Source of the DNA: Zopfochytrium polystomum
Taxonomy: Eukaryota; Chytridiomycota; Chytridiomycetes; Chytridiales; Chytridiaceae
NCBI GenBank assembly: GCA_025765615.1
Contig: JAIVFJ010000241.1
Coordinates: 26,632-90,631 of the forward strand
DNA: 64,000 nt
Direction of reading: 5' to 3'
Shown here piece by piece: positions 34,296 to 45,300 of this stretch (the stretch's first letter is position 1; the number at the start of each line of letters is the position of its first letter). A model generated the notes under the pieces. It was not told the DNA's origin. It saw only the letters and a program-made list of their open reading frames with translations, and did not search any database. The translations under genes and the position numbers were made by a program.

Positions 34296-34700
34296 AAAGA
34301 TCTCCCCTTTCCTTGTCAAACAGACTACGTCTGTTGAACGGCTCCTATTGGCAGGCTTCAGGCACAGCATAGCGTACCAAATGGAGCAAAGAAGGGTACC
34401 TCCGCTCTGGAAACCACGGCCAGTAAAAGCGAGCGCTAGAAAAGCCCTCAGGCCGGACACAACTGTCTACTTTTATTCCCCGCGCACGGGGTCGCCGTCG
34501 CCGTCCCCCCCGTAAACACCGAGTGGGTGTTTAAGTGGACCGAGGATGGTTGGGAAGGAAGCGGGATGGCGCAGCGATATTGGGCATACTCATTGTTTGT
34601 TTTTGTTATCTGTCTTTGAAGATAAGCGTATCGCCTTCCCCCACTCCACACTCGCCGCGCGGAGGGGAGAGACAGCACAGACGAGCTCAAAAGCAAACAC

Positions 34701-34704
<4 letters not shown>

Positions 34705-34753
<49 letters not shown>
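34705..34753. repeat. (AC)n microsatellite, about 24 units
   Basis: Pure AC run roughly 290 bases upstream of the Sfp1-like start. Confidence 0.95.
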
Positions 34754-34758
<5 letters not shown>

Positions 34759-35042
34759 AGAACACACAGATCACACCACAGAGAAGTAGTAACACACGAC
34801 CAAACAGAACACACGCTTACTCACTCGCTCACTTCCTACGCGTACTGCACTCACTCTCGCTCGTGTTGTCTTTCCTTCCGCTCTCCTCCAGTGTGCATTG
34901 AATTGCAGGCTCGGTGAAAAATCCGTGAAAAATCCGGTCCATAGAAAGAATGAGAAACAAACACAAAAAGGGGAAAAAAAATTTTTTTCTTTTTTCTCAA
35001 AGTGTGGGAAGACGTGGGCCACACACACACACCGCACACACA

Positions 35043-36005
35043 ATGTCCACGGTCATTGCAATGGGGGCGAGCAGGATGGCCGCCGAGCGAAGGGGAGGCG
35101 GCGGCGGCGGCGGCGGCGCCTCAGCGTCGTCTACTTCCACCACCACCGCCACCGCAACAAACTCCACAGCAGCAGCAACACCAACAACCGCAACGGCCCC
35201 ATCAGCAACATCAGCAGCCTCCGCGACCGTCACCATCGGCTCGAACGCCCATAATAATAGTGCATCGTATTCCAAAGGGTCAGCGACTGCCGCCGTCGTC
35301 GCCGCAGCCGCAGCCTCCAATCTCACCTCAGCCCCGAACGCATCCGCTGCCGGCAATGCCAGCAACAGCAGCGTCCACTCTGGCAGTGGCGGCGGCGGCG
35401 GCGGTGGGTCAACTCAACCTGGTGGCGCCGGTGCCGTCCGGAGGGAGAGTCCGCCCGCATCGTCGCCCGTCCCCATCCGGCCCTCGCCACATTCATCGTC
35501 GTCGGTGGCCCAAAAGACCGGGCAGCCTCCCCTGCCACCAGCATTCCACCATCGGTCCAGCTCGTCGCAGAGCCAGACGGGGTCGTCGTTCTCAAGGATC
35601 AAGTCGTCGTCTTCGCTCCCCCGCTCCGGGAGCGGTCTCATCAGCGTCCCGTCGTATCCGACCCTTCTCGATCTCTACAACTTCCACCTCGCAAGCTCGC
35701 CTGGATCTCCGTTTACGACTTCGCTGCTGGCTCAGAGCCCGTTGCGGCTGTCGAGCAGCAGCAGCTCGTCGCTTCATCAGCGTGCCGTTGCGGCCATGGC
35801 TGCACAGTCTAGCAGTGGGGGCAACTCAGCCCCTGGCTCCCACACTTCGTCCCTGACAAGGTCTTGGCTTGCAGACGATCTCTTTGAGCCCCCCTCAGCC
35901 AAGGTCGACGGCCGGGCGAAGGATGCTACTGGATCCAATGACGTGGAGATGGAGTTTCTTGATATGATGAAAGCCGATCCAACCTCTGGCGCCAATGTAA
36001 CTTAA
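35043..36005 (+). CDS. N-terminal part of Sfp1-like factor (probable first exon)
   Basis: An open frame from ATG at 35043 encodes about 320 residues, almost all Ser/Ala/Thr/Gly low complexity. It includes islands such as SVPSYPTLLDLYNFHL and SWLADDLFEPP and an acidic end (NDVEMEFLDMMKADP). It runs to a stop at 36005 just past a GTAACT donor (about 35997). The next frame (36115-39966) starts with the family's N-terminal zinc-finger-like motif, so I read both as one gene. An AG acceptor before ATCCAACCC (36103) is the natural partner, but the join is one base out of frame because of a seven-C run at 36121-36127. Either that run has one C too many or these are two units. Confidence 0.55.
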   Translation: MSTVIAMGASRMAAERRGGGGGGGGASASSTSTTTATATNSTAAATPTTATAPSATSAASATVTIGSNAHNNSASYSKGSATAAVVAAAAASNLTSAPNASAAGNASNSSVHSGSGGGGGGGSTQPGGAGAVRRESPPASSPVPIRPSPHSSSSVAQKTGQPPLPPAFHHRSSSSQSQTGSSFSRIKSSSSLPRSGSGLISVPSYPTLLDLYNFHLASSPGSPFTTSLLAQSPLRLSSSSSSSLHQRAVAAMAAQSSSGGNSAPGSHTSSLTRSWLADDLFEPPSAKVDGRAKDATGSNDVEMEFLDMMKADPTSGANVT

Positions 36006-36114
36006 TCGGAGTTCTTTTTCCTTTCTTCGCCTGGCCCAACCTTGCTAATGTCTTTCTTGCCGACCGTTTTTCCCGCTGATTCCATTTCTCATCGCAACGT
36101 CTAGATCCAACCCA

Positions 36115-39100
36115 ATGCGACGGCCCCCCCGACCAGGCAGCGATTTAAACACCAGCGATGTCAAACCGTCGTTTTCAACAGAGTCCCTTGGCTTGGGTCG
36201 GAGCTTTTCCTGTTGCGACCAGGTGCACATGAGTTTTGAAGAACTTCTTCGGCACTATGAAGTTTATCACCCCGGCGCGGCGGGTACAGCAACAGAGGAC
36301 TCGAGGCTCGGCATGATGGACTTGGACTCTGGGCAGCTGTCGACTTCCTTTCTTCAAAACCGGCTGTTGCAGGACTTGTCCCAAACACTGGGGCCCGGGG
36401 ACGAACCTGCAAGTCAACAGAAAGTGAGCAAAGCTACCTCTGCGAATCTGAGCGTTGGGCTGTCGTCCACCGACCCGCCGTCTGCCGAGCCCTCTTCGTT
36501 TGATCAAGCCGCTTTCGCTGACTTGCTGGCCATGTTCGGTTCTGATCCATCAGGGCCAACGGACGTTGATTCATCAGCGCCTTCTCTCCACACATCTACT
36601 CAGCTACCGCAGTCACAGCTTTCGCTACTGCCACTACCGAATACGGTACCACAAAGCCAGCCTCCATCTTCCCTTACACAGCAGTTCCCGTTTGCTCCCG
36701 TCCCACCAACCAATTTCCCGATACCAGCCTTGACGGGAGTTGCTCCTCGCTTCCCCCTCGGGAGAGGCAACCCGGATGCCGACCTCTCCCTTCTTCTTTC
36801 CCAGGAACCCTCGATAGAAGACGATATGGGGGATCCACTGTTGAGCAACAAGAGGCGTCTCTCTGCAGCAGCATTCTCGTTAGGTTCCTACAGTGATGCT
36901 GATCTGAAGCGGTTTCGAGATGACTACAACTTCAGCGGGATTGATCTGGAGCAGATTCTTGTGTCGCTCGATGAAGACGACGACGACGAAGAGGAAGACG
37001 ACGATGGCGGCGCTCTCGAAATGCGCTTCAGCGGTAATGTGCGCTCGTCAAACTCAATCGCCGTCCCGTCCCCTCTTGGCGCCCCGACCAATCCGGCCAA
37101 CGGACCGGCCGCGAAGACATTACCGAAGCCTATCCAAACTCAAGTGCCACCACCGTCGACCGTTCCTGGCATGCCGTTCCCTTTCCCACCGCTTCCGCCT
37201 GGGTCCTCGATGCCGTTGCAGCCGCTGGCGTCGCCCACTTCTCGTGTGAACAAACGGCACCTGTCTGACCTTGCAGCCCCCGTCGACCTTGCGTCATTGA
37301 CTCCTGAAGAACACCTTCAGCGACTGCAACACGCTCACCAGCTTGTGCAGCTCGCCCGTGCGCTGGGGCTAGCGACGGCACCAACTCCAGCGAGCATGGG
37401 GGCCGCCGGTGGTAAACCACAGGGTGCAGGAGCTAATGGTGCTGGTGGTGCAGCGGTGGATGTGGCACAGCTGCTGAATCTTTTGCAAGTGCTCACTCTT
37501 CAGCAGCAACAGCAGCAACAGCAGCAACAACAGCAAGAGCAGCAGCAGCAGCAGCAAATGCAAAATCAGCAGCACGAAATGGGAGCTCCTGGTGTACAGA
37601 GGGGATTCGAGCCCCAGCGTTTGCAGCAGAATCAGCTAGCACAAAACCCACAGCAGCCACCTCCCAGTCGTCAAAATCCGAACGCTGCCAAAGCATCACA
37701 TGCGGCTGTTCGGCAGCCGAATTCAGCGATTGTCCAGCAGCCACAGCAACAGCAACAGCAGCAGCGACTGATGACGCAGCCCACACCGCTGCAACCGGCT
37801 CCCTTGCCACAAACACCGAACGTTGCGCAAGATGCGGTCTTGCGACAACAAGTTACGAATCTTGTCCAAGCACTGCAAGTGGCAAGTCAAGGCGGTCCCA
37901 ACGCTCAAGCGGCAACAGCAGCTGCCCAGGCAGCCGCTGCAGCCATTGCAGCCTCTGCTAGCGCCGCGGTGATGGCTGCAGCGGCTGCATCTGTGGCCGA
38001 GCAGCCCAACCCCCCGCAACAGCCGGGCCGACCGCAATATCAGCAGCCGCGCGCTCAGCAGGCGCAGCCAAACCAGCAAGTTCAAAACAAGGCCCGCCCG
38101 ACGGCGCTTCCGGCGTCTTGGAGGCCAAACGGATCAAGCGGAGCGCGGAACGGAGTTGGAGCAAACAATCAGACCAAGCACAATCCATATCAGCCCGTGG
38201 CGGTGCTTCCACCTAACGCTGGGGCTTCTCGCCCCACTTTAGGCGGACCATCGTCCGGAACCGCAGGTCCCATTTCCAATGGTGCTGTTAACCCTATCAA
38301 CTTTCGGCAGATGGGCATTGTTCGCGACGCCGGCAGCGGCGCGCTGCCATCCACCAGTGTGGGGGGCACTTCGATGCTTACTCAAACGCTTCGAACAGCC
38401 GCTGCGGCCGCTGCGGCGGCCTCCGCCACCGCCTCATCCAACGTGGCCGGGACGACGTCCAGCCCCAATATCCTCGTCTCATCCGCGTTCCCCAATCAGA
38501 CCATGCAGAATACTACAGTGCCTGTTTCGCTGCAAGGTTCGCAGTTTGTTCACCACCAACCTTTCCCGAAAACTTCTCCGCTCCTCACTCCGGACCTACC
38601 GCCGTCACCCGACTTGGAGGCTGCGGCGGCTGCGGCAGCCGCCGCGGTCGCCACGGCAGGCGACTCAGATGCACAGGGCTCGGACGACCCGACGGCGCGG
38701 CTGTCGGAGCCAAAGCAAAAGCTGGCAAAGGCACTCGCGGCGCAGTTTATCCACCTCGAGCTGCAAAAGCGCGAGGCGGCGGCAGCCGCGTACCTCACCG
38801 AAAGGGTCAAGGGCATTTGGGGAAACACGCCATCCCCGACCCTCGGCGGAGGCAACTCGAACGGCGGCAATACCACCCCCTCACCGTCGCTCGCAGTTCC
38901 CGGAGGCAGCGCGTCGACCAGGTCATCGTCATCGCCAGAATACGATGCGGCTGGCACAGACACGCCGTCGGACCAGATGGACGCCGAGTCGGACTCGGAG
39001 GCCGCCGCCGCCGGCCTGGGAATCGACTTGCTCGGACTCTCCCAGCAACAAGTGCGACAGTTTAATCAGTCGCACCAGCAGCTACAGCTCCAGCACCAGC

Positions 39101-39966
39101 AACTGCAGATGCAGTTCCCGCAACAGCAGATGCAGCATTACCAACAGCCGCAACACCAGCAGCCGTTACCCGTGTTCCAACAGCAGCCCGCACCGGTGGA
39201 CCCAACCCGAAAATATGTCTGCCGCCACCCCGGCTGCGACCGCGCGTACAAGAACCTGAACGGCCTGAAATACCATCTGAAAACCTCTCACGGCGGATCC
39301 CCGCCACCTGCCCCTGCTTCATCCTCGACATCCGCTACTGCCCCTAACGCCGCTGGCTCCTCTCTCTCCTCCGCTGCCTCCACTACCAACACCGCCACCA
39401 ACCACGCTCCACACACGTCGTCCCACTTTGGAGTGTCGCTGGCACAACCACCAGCACAATCAGCGGCGCCTGCGCCGTCGTCGATGTCCCCTGCGCCGAA
39501 ACCCTCCATGCTCACCTCTTCCGGAACAACAGCGGCATCCGCCGGCGGAAGTGTGCCGGGGGTCGCATCAGCAGCGCCCACGCCGACCGGCGACGAGGTC
39601 GGTGGCGGTCCCGGCGGCGGTGGCGGCGGTGGCGGCGACGGGATGGCGAAGCCGTTCCGCTGCCGCATCGACGGTTGCGGGCGGTCATACAAGACGGTGC
39701 AGGGGCTGCGCTACCACATGAAGAACTCGCACCAGATGACCGGCAAGGGCGTCATTGCCGGGTTCAACGGGGGCCTCGGCGCGAACGCTGCGGCGGCTGC
39801 TGCTGCTGCTGCGGCTGCGGCGAACGCTTCGGCTGCGGCGACGGCCACGGCGGCAACGGCTGCAGGCGGGACGACGGCGACAGGTGGTGGTGTGGTTGAT
39901 GTGGACGGGTTGGGAGTCGGGGATAGTGGCGCAATGTTTTGGGACGGGGAGGTCGAGGAGATGTGA
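36115..39966 (+). CDS. Sfp1-like split C2H2 zinc-finger transcription factor, main exon
   Basis: A frame of 1283 residues. Near the start (about 32-52) is SCCDQVHMSFEELLRHYEVYH, the N-terminal CC..H..H motif of fungal Sfp1-type factors. An acidic stretch (DEDDDDEEEDDD) and a long Gln-rich middle with several polyQ runs (37500-37560, 37740-37770, 39040-39190) follow, with poly-Ala blocks. Two C2H2 fingers lie at about 1033-1059 (YVCRHPGCDRAYKNLNGLKY) and 1181-1206 (FRCRIDGCGRSYKTVQGLRY), separated by a low-complexity spacer: the split-finger layout of Sfp1, which in yeast controls ribosomal protein and growth genes. The start at 36115 is just the first ATG of the frame; see the preceding entry for the probable upstream exon. 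Confidence 0.8.
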   Translation: MRRPPRPGSDLNTSDVKPSFSTESLGLGRSFSCCDQVHMSFEELLRHYEVYHPGAAGTATEDSRLGMMDLDSGQLSTSFLQNRLLQDLSQTLGPGDEPASQQKVSKATSANLSVGLSSTDPPSAEPSSFDQAAFADLLAMFGSDPSGPTDVDSSAPSLHTSTQLPQSQLSLLPLPNTVPQSQPPSSLTQQFPFAPVPPTNFPIPALTGVAPRFPLGRGNPDADLSLLLSQEPSIEDDMGDPLLSNKRRLSAAAFSLGSYSDADLKRFRDDYNFSGIDLEQILVSLDEDDDDEEEDDDGGALEMRFSGNVRSSNSIAVPSPLGAPTNPANGPAAKTLPKPIQTQVPPPSTVPGMPFPFPPLPPGSSMPLQPLASPTSRVNKRHLSDLAAPVDLASLTPEEHLQRLQHAHQLVQLARALGLATAPTPASMGAAGGKPQGAGANGAGGAAVDVAQLLNLLQVLTLQQQQQQQQQQQQEQQQQQQMQNQQHEMGAPGVQRGFEPQRLQQNQLAQNPQQPPPSRQNPNAAKASHAAVRQPNSAIVQQPQQQQQQQRLMTQPTPLQPAPLPQTPNVAQDAVLRQQVTNLVQALQVASQGGPNAQAATAAAQAAAAAIAASASAAVMAAAAASVAEQPNPPQQPGRPQYQQPRAQQAQPNQQVQNKARPTALPASWRPNGSSGARNGVGANNQTKHNPYQPVAVLPPNAGASRPTLGGPSSGTAGPISNGAVNPINFRQMGIVRDAGSGALPSTSVGGTSMLTQTLRTAAAAAAAASATASSNVAGTTSSPNILVSSAFPNQTMQNTTVPVSLQGSQFVHHQPFPKTSPLLTPDLPPSPDLEAAAAAAAAAVATAGDSDAQGSDDPTARLSEPKQKLAKALAAQFIHLELQKREAAAAAYLTERVKGIWGNTPSPTLGGGNSNGGNTTPSPSLAVPGGSASTRSSSSPEYDAAGTDTPSDQMDAESDSEAAAAGLGIDLLGLSQQQVRQFNQSHQQLQLQHQQLQMQFPQQQMQHYQQPQHQQPLPVFQQQPAPVDPTRKYVCRHPGCDRAYKNLNGLKYHLKTSHGGSPPPAPASSSTSATAPNAAGSSLSSAASTTNTATNHAPHTSSHFGVSLAQPPAQSAAPAPSSMSPAPKPSMLTSSGTTAASAGGSVPGVASAAPTPTGDEVGGGPGGGGGGGGDGMAKPFRCRIDGCGRSYKTVQGLRYHMKNSHQMTGKGVIAGFNGGLGANAAAAAAAAAAAANASAAATATAATAAGGTTATGGGVVDVDGLGVGDSGAMFWDGEVEEM

Positions 39967-40014
39967 GTGGTTGGAGTGTGCGTTGAGTGTTTTCTGTTTC
40001 TTTTTCTTCCTTAC

Positions 40015-40689
40015 CCACCAGCGATTGTTACCGTTTCTCCTTTTTGTTTTTCTTATCGAACGCAGCTCGCAGCCAGCCCTTCCCCGCGCTGAACTATATA
40101 TGAATTTCCTTTTTGCTCACTGCACCCGACCGAAGCACACCCACACACTCTCCCATCGTTCTCGCAGCCGCGTCCCTTTTTCTCTTTCTCTTTGTGCCTG
40201 TTACCTCAAAAAGCCTAAACTTTCCTTGGTTGTTGTTGTTGTTGTCGTCCTCGTGCCCCACTTCGTCATCACCTCTAGTCTTTTTTTTTTTTTTTTTTTT
40301 TGTTCTTACTCTCGTCTTATCTGACCTACCGGCCCCTTCCGTCTCACACATAAACTCACAGTATACGTTAGCGTTTTCCTTCTGTTTCGTTTCAGTTTTT
40401 TTTTTTTGGTTTTTCTTTCTCCTTCACCACCGTACCGTTTATTTGAATTGTTATTTTTTTCTCTTTCTTTTTTCTTTTTGTTTCCGTTTTCGTGCGCCTT
40501 CGTTCAAGTCGCCCACATGCTGATGGTTTGCCATTCCCTTTTTTTTTTTTTATGTTTTGGTCGTTCTTCTCCGCAATCCTCAAGAATCAAGAAGCAAAGT
40601 ACAACAACATAGTATTTCCCTACTTTCCAGGATTAATAATTGCACGATGCGTGTTCTCTCTGTGGAAGTGGCTGACCGGATTGTGAGTT

Positions 40690-40720
<31 letters not shown>

Positions 40721-41019
40721 CCCCGGCGAGAGCGCCAGAGAAGGAATGTCCAAGTGGAACAGCTGGTAAGTTGAAACAGACCACGCAAAGTTTCCTTCAA
40801 GCACAATCACCAACAACAAACTCTCGCCCACCAGATTAGAGAACAATAAAGAAAAAAAGGAAAAACGAAAAAAACCGAAAAAATCCCAAAAATCCACTTC
40901 CCCTGGGAGTTTAAGAGATTCGATCCAAAAGATCAAAGTGCGACTGAAAGCAGTTTTCTTCCGAGAGTTGTTTATTTTCTCGTTGCTGTGATTGGAAATT
41001 TTTTTTTTTTTTTTCACAT
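40015..41019 (-). repeat. 3' flank module of the TIR-kinase-LRR array (copy at B)
   Basis: From CCGTTTCTCCTTTTTG (about 40025) to the B stop codon. Blocks recur in the same order 3' of C (47430-48143), 3' of D (51590-52225) and, without a gene attached, at 56700-57277. Shared blocks include TTTTTCTTATCGAACG, CCTCAAAAAGCC, TATACGTTAGCGTTTTCCTTC, TTCAAGTCGCCCACA, CTCAAGAATCAAGAAGCAAAG, GGAATGTCCAAGTGGAA and the terminal TTGTTTATTTT..CGTTGCTGTG next to the stop. The module begins only ~50 bases after the Sfp1-like stop codon. Contains T-runs and no gene. Confidence 0.7.
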
Positions 41020-42372
41020 TCACCATTCCACCTTGAGAGTGGTCTTGCCCTTCAAAACATTAGCCAGGGCTTTTTCACCATTTTGACCTATTCGATTGTC
41101 TGCAATCAAACAAGTTGTGAAAAGAAAGGAAACGAGAGAATGAAAAGAATTAGTGAGGTTTCCATCTGCAGCTGCCCAGTTAAGGACAACGCTTGCCCAA
41201 ATTCTGAAAAGGTGATGCTCTTTATGAAAACAGGGGTGATGCACTCACTGCGAAGATCAATACTCTTGAGGGATGTGTTGGTCCTCAGGGCATCTGCCAG
41301 GGCTTTTGCGCCTACTTGACCAATACCATTCGCTGGAATCAATTGAGTTGTGCAAACAAAGAACAGAGAGAAAGAATAGAATCAGTGAGGTTTCCATCTG
41401 CACAATCAGGGACAAGGCTTGACAAAACTCTGAACAGCTGACGCTCTGAATGAAGACAGGGGATGCACTCACCAGTAAGATTCATACTCTGGAGGGTGGT
41501 ATTGACCTTCAGTGCATCAGCCAGGGCTTTTGCACCTTCTTGACCAATGTGATTCCCTGGAATCAATCAGGTTGTGAAAATAAAGAAAAGAGAGGGATAA
41601 CAGAATCAGTGAGGTTTCCATCTGCACAATCAGGGACGAGGCTTGACAAAACTCAGAACAGCTGATGCTCTGAATGAAGACGGGGGGATGCACTCACACC
41701 AAAGATCAATACTCTGGAGGGAGTTGTTGACCCGCAGTGAATCAGCCAGGGCTTTTGCACCTTCTTGACCAATGTGATTCCCTGGAATCAATCAAGTTGT
41801 TGAAATAAAGAAAAGAGAGGGATAACAGAATCAGTGAGGTTTCCACTGTACAATCAGGGACGAGGCTTGACAAAACTCTGAACAGCAGATTCTGTGAATG
41901 AAGACGGGGGGGATGCACTCACAGTGAAGATCAATACTTTGGAGAGAGCTGTTGACCCTCAGTGCATCAGCCAGGGCTTTTGCACCTTCTTGACCAATGT
42001 GATTCCCTGGAATCAATCAGGTTGTGAAAATAAAGAAAAGAGAGGGATAACAGAATCAGTGAGGTTTCCATCTGCACAATCAGGGACGAGGCTTGACAAA
42101 ACTCAGAACAGCTGATGCTCTGAATGAAGACGGGGGGATGCACTCACCAGAAAGAACAATACTCTGGAGGGAGTTGTTGACAATCAGTGCATCAGCCAGG
42201 GCTTTTGCACCTTCTTGACCAATGTGATTGTCTGCAATCAATCAAGTTGTCCAAATAAAGAAAAGAGAGAACGAAAAGAATTAGTGAGGTGTCCATCTGC
42301 ACAATCGAGGACAAGGCTTGACAAAACTCTGAACAGGGATGCCCGGAATGAAGACTGGGGGATGTACTCACG
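41020..42372 (-). repeat. Copy B: exon-per-LRR array, 225-bp period
   Basis: LRR exons at 42231-42148, 42006-41923, 41781-41698, 41556-41473 and 41332-41249 are each exactly 84 nt, bounded by AG and GTGAGT-type signals. The last exon, 41099-41020, ends in the stop; the linker exon ends at 42372. Start-to-start spacing is 225, 225, 225, 224 and 233. The introns (~141 nt) are nearly as conserved as the exons, with the same GATTGATTCCAG or GATTGCAG ends. Each exon encodes one 28-residue ribonuclease-inhibitor-type LRR in phase 1. Confidence 0.85.
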
Positions 42373-45300
42373 GGAGAGATTAATACTCTGGAGGGTACTG
42401 TCGGCCCTCAGTGCTTCAGCTATTACTTGAGCCCCAACATATGTGAATTTGTTGTCTGAGGCAAAGTGAGCAAATTCTCGGAATGGTATCTGAGAACATA
42501 CATAGAGAGCTTATTTCCAAATGCGTGACGCCATAAAAGAGTTTTAAAATTTTTTCTTTGCTGAGAAATGTTGGCCCTAGTGCACCAAGAAGTTTTTTGC
42601 CTCGAATGTATTGCTTCAGTGCTGAAGGATTTCCATTCAGTATACTGCGAAAGCAGTGCAAGATGTTTTTCACCTGATACATCTTCGGGTTTCATATCCA
42701 CTCTGGTGGATGATTTTGATTGTGGCAGAGCTGGTTTTGGAGCAGCACCATCATTGCGAGGTGTTGGACGTGTCGTCACAGGGAGAGCAGGTGCTGTTTT
42801 GCTAACAACATCAGGAGCAGTGGTTGTATGGTGGAGTCCAATGAGGGTGTCTGCTGTCTTCGTGTCTATTTGATGATTCTTAACATCGATCAGCAAGTCT
42901 GCAAAAATATAAGATTACAGCTTATGTGCAAATGACCAGCATAACCATCTCCTGGAGTCTCCACCTGATCGACAGACTTGCTTCCATCATCATCTGAACA
43001 CTGCAATTTTTTCGCAGCAAGAATTTGTCCCTCCAGCTCGTTCACAAGTGTCTGGGCAGCAGACAGTACTTGTGATACATTTGCACCATTAGCTTTTTTC
43101 TGGGGAGCGAGGTGTGTCCTTACCATTTGGGGCAAATGTTGTGGCATTGAGAGTTTACTCGGCAGTGAGTGTTTCTGCTAATTCTGCAAAATCCATCGTC
43201 GCAGCTGACCCAAAGGAAACTGATGCAGCAGTGTCTGTGGCATTCCTCTCAAGCTTGATTTGGTGAAGGTGGCGAGCATCAACAACATCTTGCGGAAGGA
43301 AGGCAGCTTTGGGTGCACCTGTCAAACACAGGTGAATGCATGAAGCAGGAATTTTCAACTAACCTTCAGCGGTTTTTGCAACGTCAGGCTGTGTCTCGAC
43401 AAGCTCAGTCAGCGCCTTGAGCTCAAGCCAAATTGCGGAAAAAACGAGGTCGGTCTGAAATTTCCAGGCCAGCAGCGCTTGAACAAGCTGGAAAGCGCAG
43501 CACCAGCTGCTGTCTCTGCCTGGAACACAACCGACTGGAGCTCTTGCAGGAGGTTTTCACGATCATTTGGAAATCGCAGCGCATCGATAAAGCCTTGCAG
43601 GTTGATCTCCGTGTCCTCCCAGGGGATGCCGTATGCGCCAGTCCAACTTAGCACCTCTGTCATAAGAACTGCAAATGAGTAAACATCATTCGCAGTGGAG
43701 ACCTGCGCATTTTGAGGAAAAGGGAGGGCACTGAGTTCTGTTTGGATGCAAAACAAATACAAAAATACCTTTGGACGAACACTCTTCAGTTCTGGAGCCA
43801 ACCACAATATTGATCCAGCAGCTGCAGACGATGTGCTGCGCGTCATTGTCTCTGTTTTGATCTTGCTTAGGCCAAAGTCAGTGATCTTTGAGACAATTGA
43901 CCCATCTTGATATGTCTTTGTGAGAAGGACGTTGAGGCTCTTGAGGTCGTTGTGCATAATCTTGAGTGTGTCATGGAGATACGACATGCCAGCAGACACT
44001 TGGATTAGGAATGTGAGACGCTGCTTGAGAGGTGTGTCCTCGTTGTCTGGGTTCAGGTAGTAGTCATGCAGGGAACCAAGTGAGGCAAACTGCAGGGTGA
44101 TTGGGACAGTCGACGAAAAAAGAAGAAAAATAAGGAACACAATACCACGCAATAAAAATGAATTTTGAATTTGATCTCATAGACATTGCACAAACCTCCA
44201 AAACCAACGAAAGGTATTCATTGATATTGATGACGCCGTGAAATCCAATGATAAAGGGATGGCGAGACTTTTGAAGGATGTTTGCTTCTTTGATCAGTTC
44301 GAGTTTTGATTTTTCGCTCAGTTTTGACAGCTTCAGGGTCTTGACTGCAACAGGGATTGACTCAAGATACAGACCCTTGCGCACCATGCCAAATGAGCCC
44401 CCCCAACAATGCTGTCCTTGTTGTCAGAAACAACAACGTCAGTGCTTGAGATGGTGATGGCCTCAAGGCTTGTTGTGGACAGCTTGAAGATGCTTGCTGC
44501 AATGGCCTCATGTGAGTTTGCGCCAACACCCTTGGTAAGATCAATGTCTAATAAAGAAAACGAAGTTTAGAAAGGAACAAACAGTTAACAGCAAAAAGAA
44601 ATAAAGTGGAGTTGAAAGCACAACAAAACAGCCACTCACAGAGCTGGCCAGCAGTCACGAAGGCGGCTGCACTAAAGGTCACTTTCTCAGTGCTGGCCAA
44701 GCGCACTGGGATGATGGGCTTGTGGATGTCGTTTGCAAACTTGATCTCGAGCTTGCAGTTGTGGGAAGCAATGTAACTGTCTGAGAGGAAGGCGACAACC
44801 ACTGCAGCGCGACGGATGCCGTCAATCATGGCCTCGTTGATGTCTCTCCCCATGTTATTTACATCGATCCACACACGCACATTCATGCGTTCCAGCTTGG
44901 TGACGAGTGGGCGCACGAGGTCCTTGTCTGCCCAGGCGTAGCTGATCATGGCCTGTGTGGAGGAGCAGGAAGCAGGGTGGGGATTTCGTGTGGTTACATT
45001 TTGTGTCAGTCGTGTCAATGGTGCAAGAAGAAGGTTTGTCATTGAAAAGCGAAAAACTCCACGTGAGAAGCGCCAAAAATCGGCAAAAATGGAAAAAACG
45101 TAGTAGCAGGCCAGAGATCACGATGTGCCGCTGCCGCTGGGTGGTGAGCCAAGTGAGGCCGGAGGATCTTTCGTTGTGGTAGGGTGTGGAACGAAGAGAA
45201 AAAAAAGAAAAAAAAACCAACAACACAGAGAGGTTTTGTGTGGAAGAGGCGACACAGCCATGCAGCGCGAACGACGGGTGAAAAAGGAGAAGGAAAAAAA

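Larger units (their letters stand above)
33255..35042. other. Intergenic region with homopolymer and microsatellites
   Basis: Contains the AT-hook gene 3' side (T/C-rich), a G-run near 34153-34162, a 50-base A-run at 34245-34294 and an (AC)n run at 34705-34753. No convincing gene: open frames here are short, overlap on both strands and carry no domain. The last ~200 bases are the likely promoter of the Sfp1-like gene. Confidence 0.6.

Noticed and set aside
42440..42490. A very short (12- or 26-base) intron before the first LRR in B, D and the orphan block (GTAYGTTCTCAG)
   Set aside because: In copy D the 12 bases read through in frame (CTFS), so no intron is needed; such a tiny intron is not expected in fungi.
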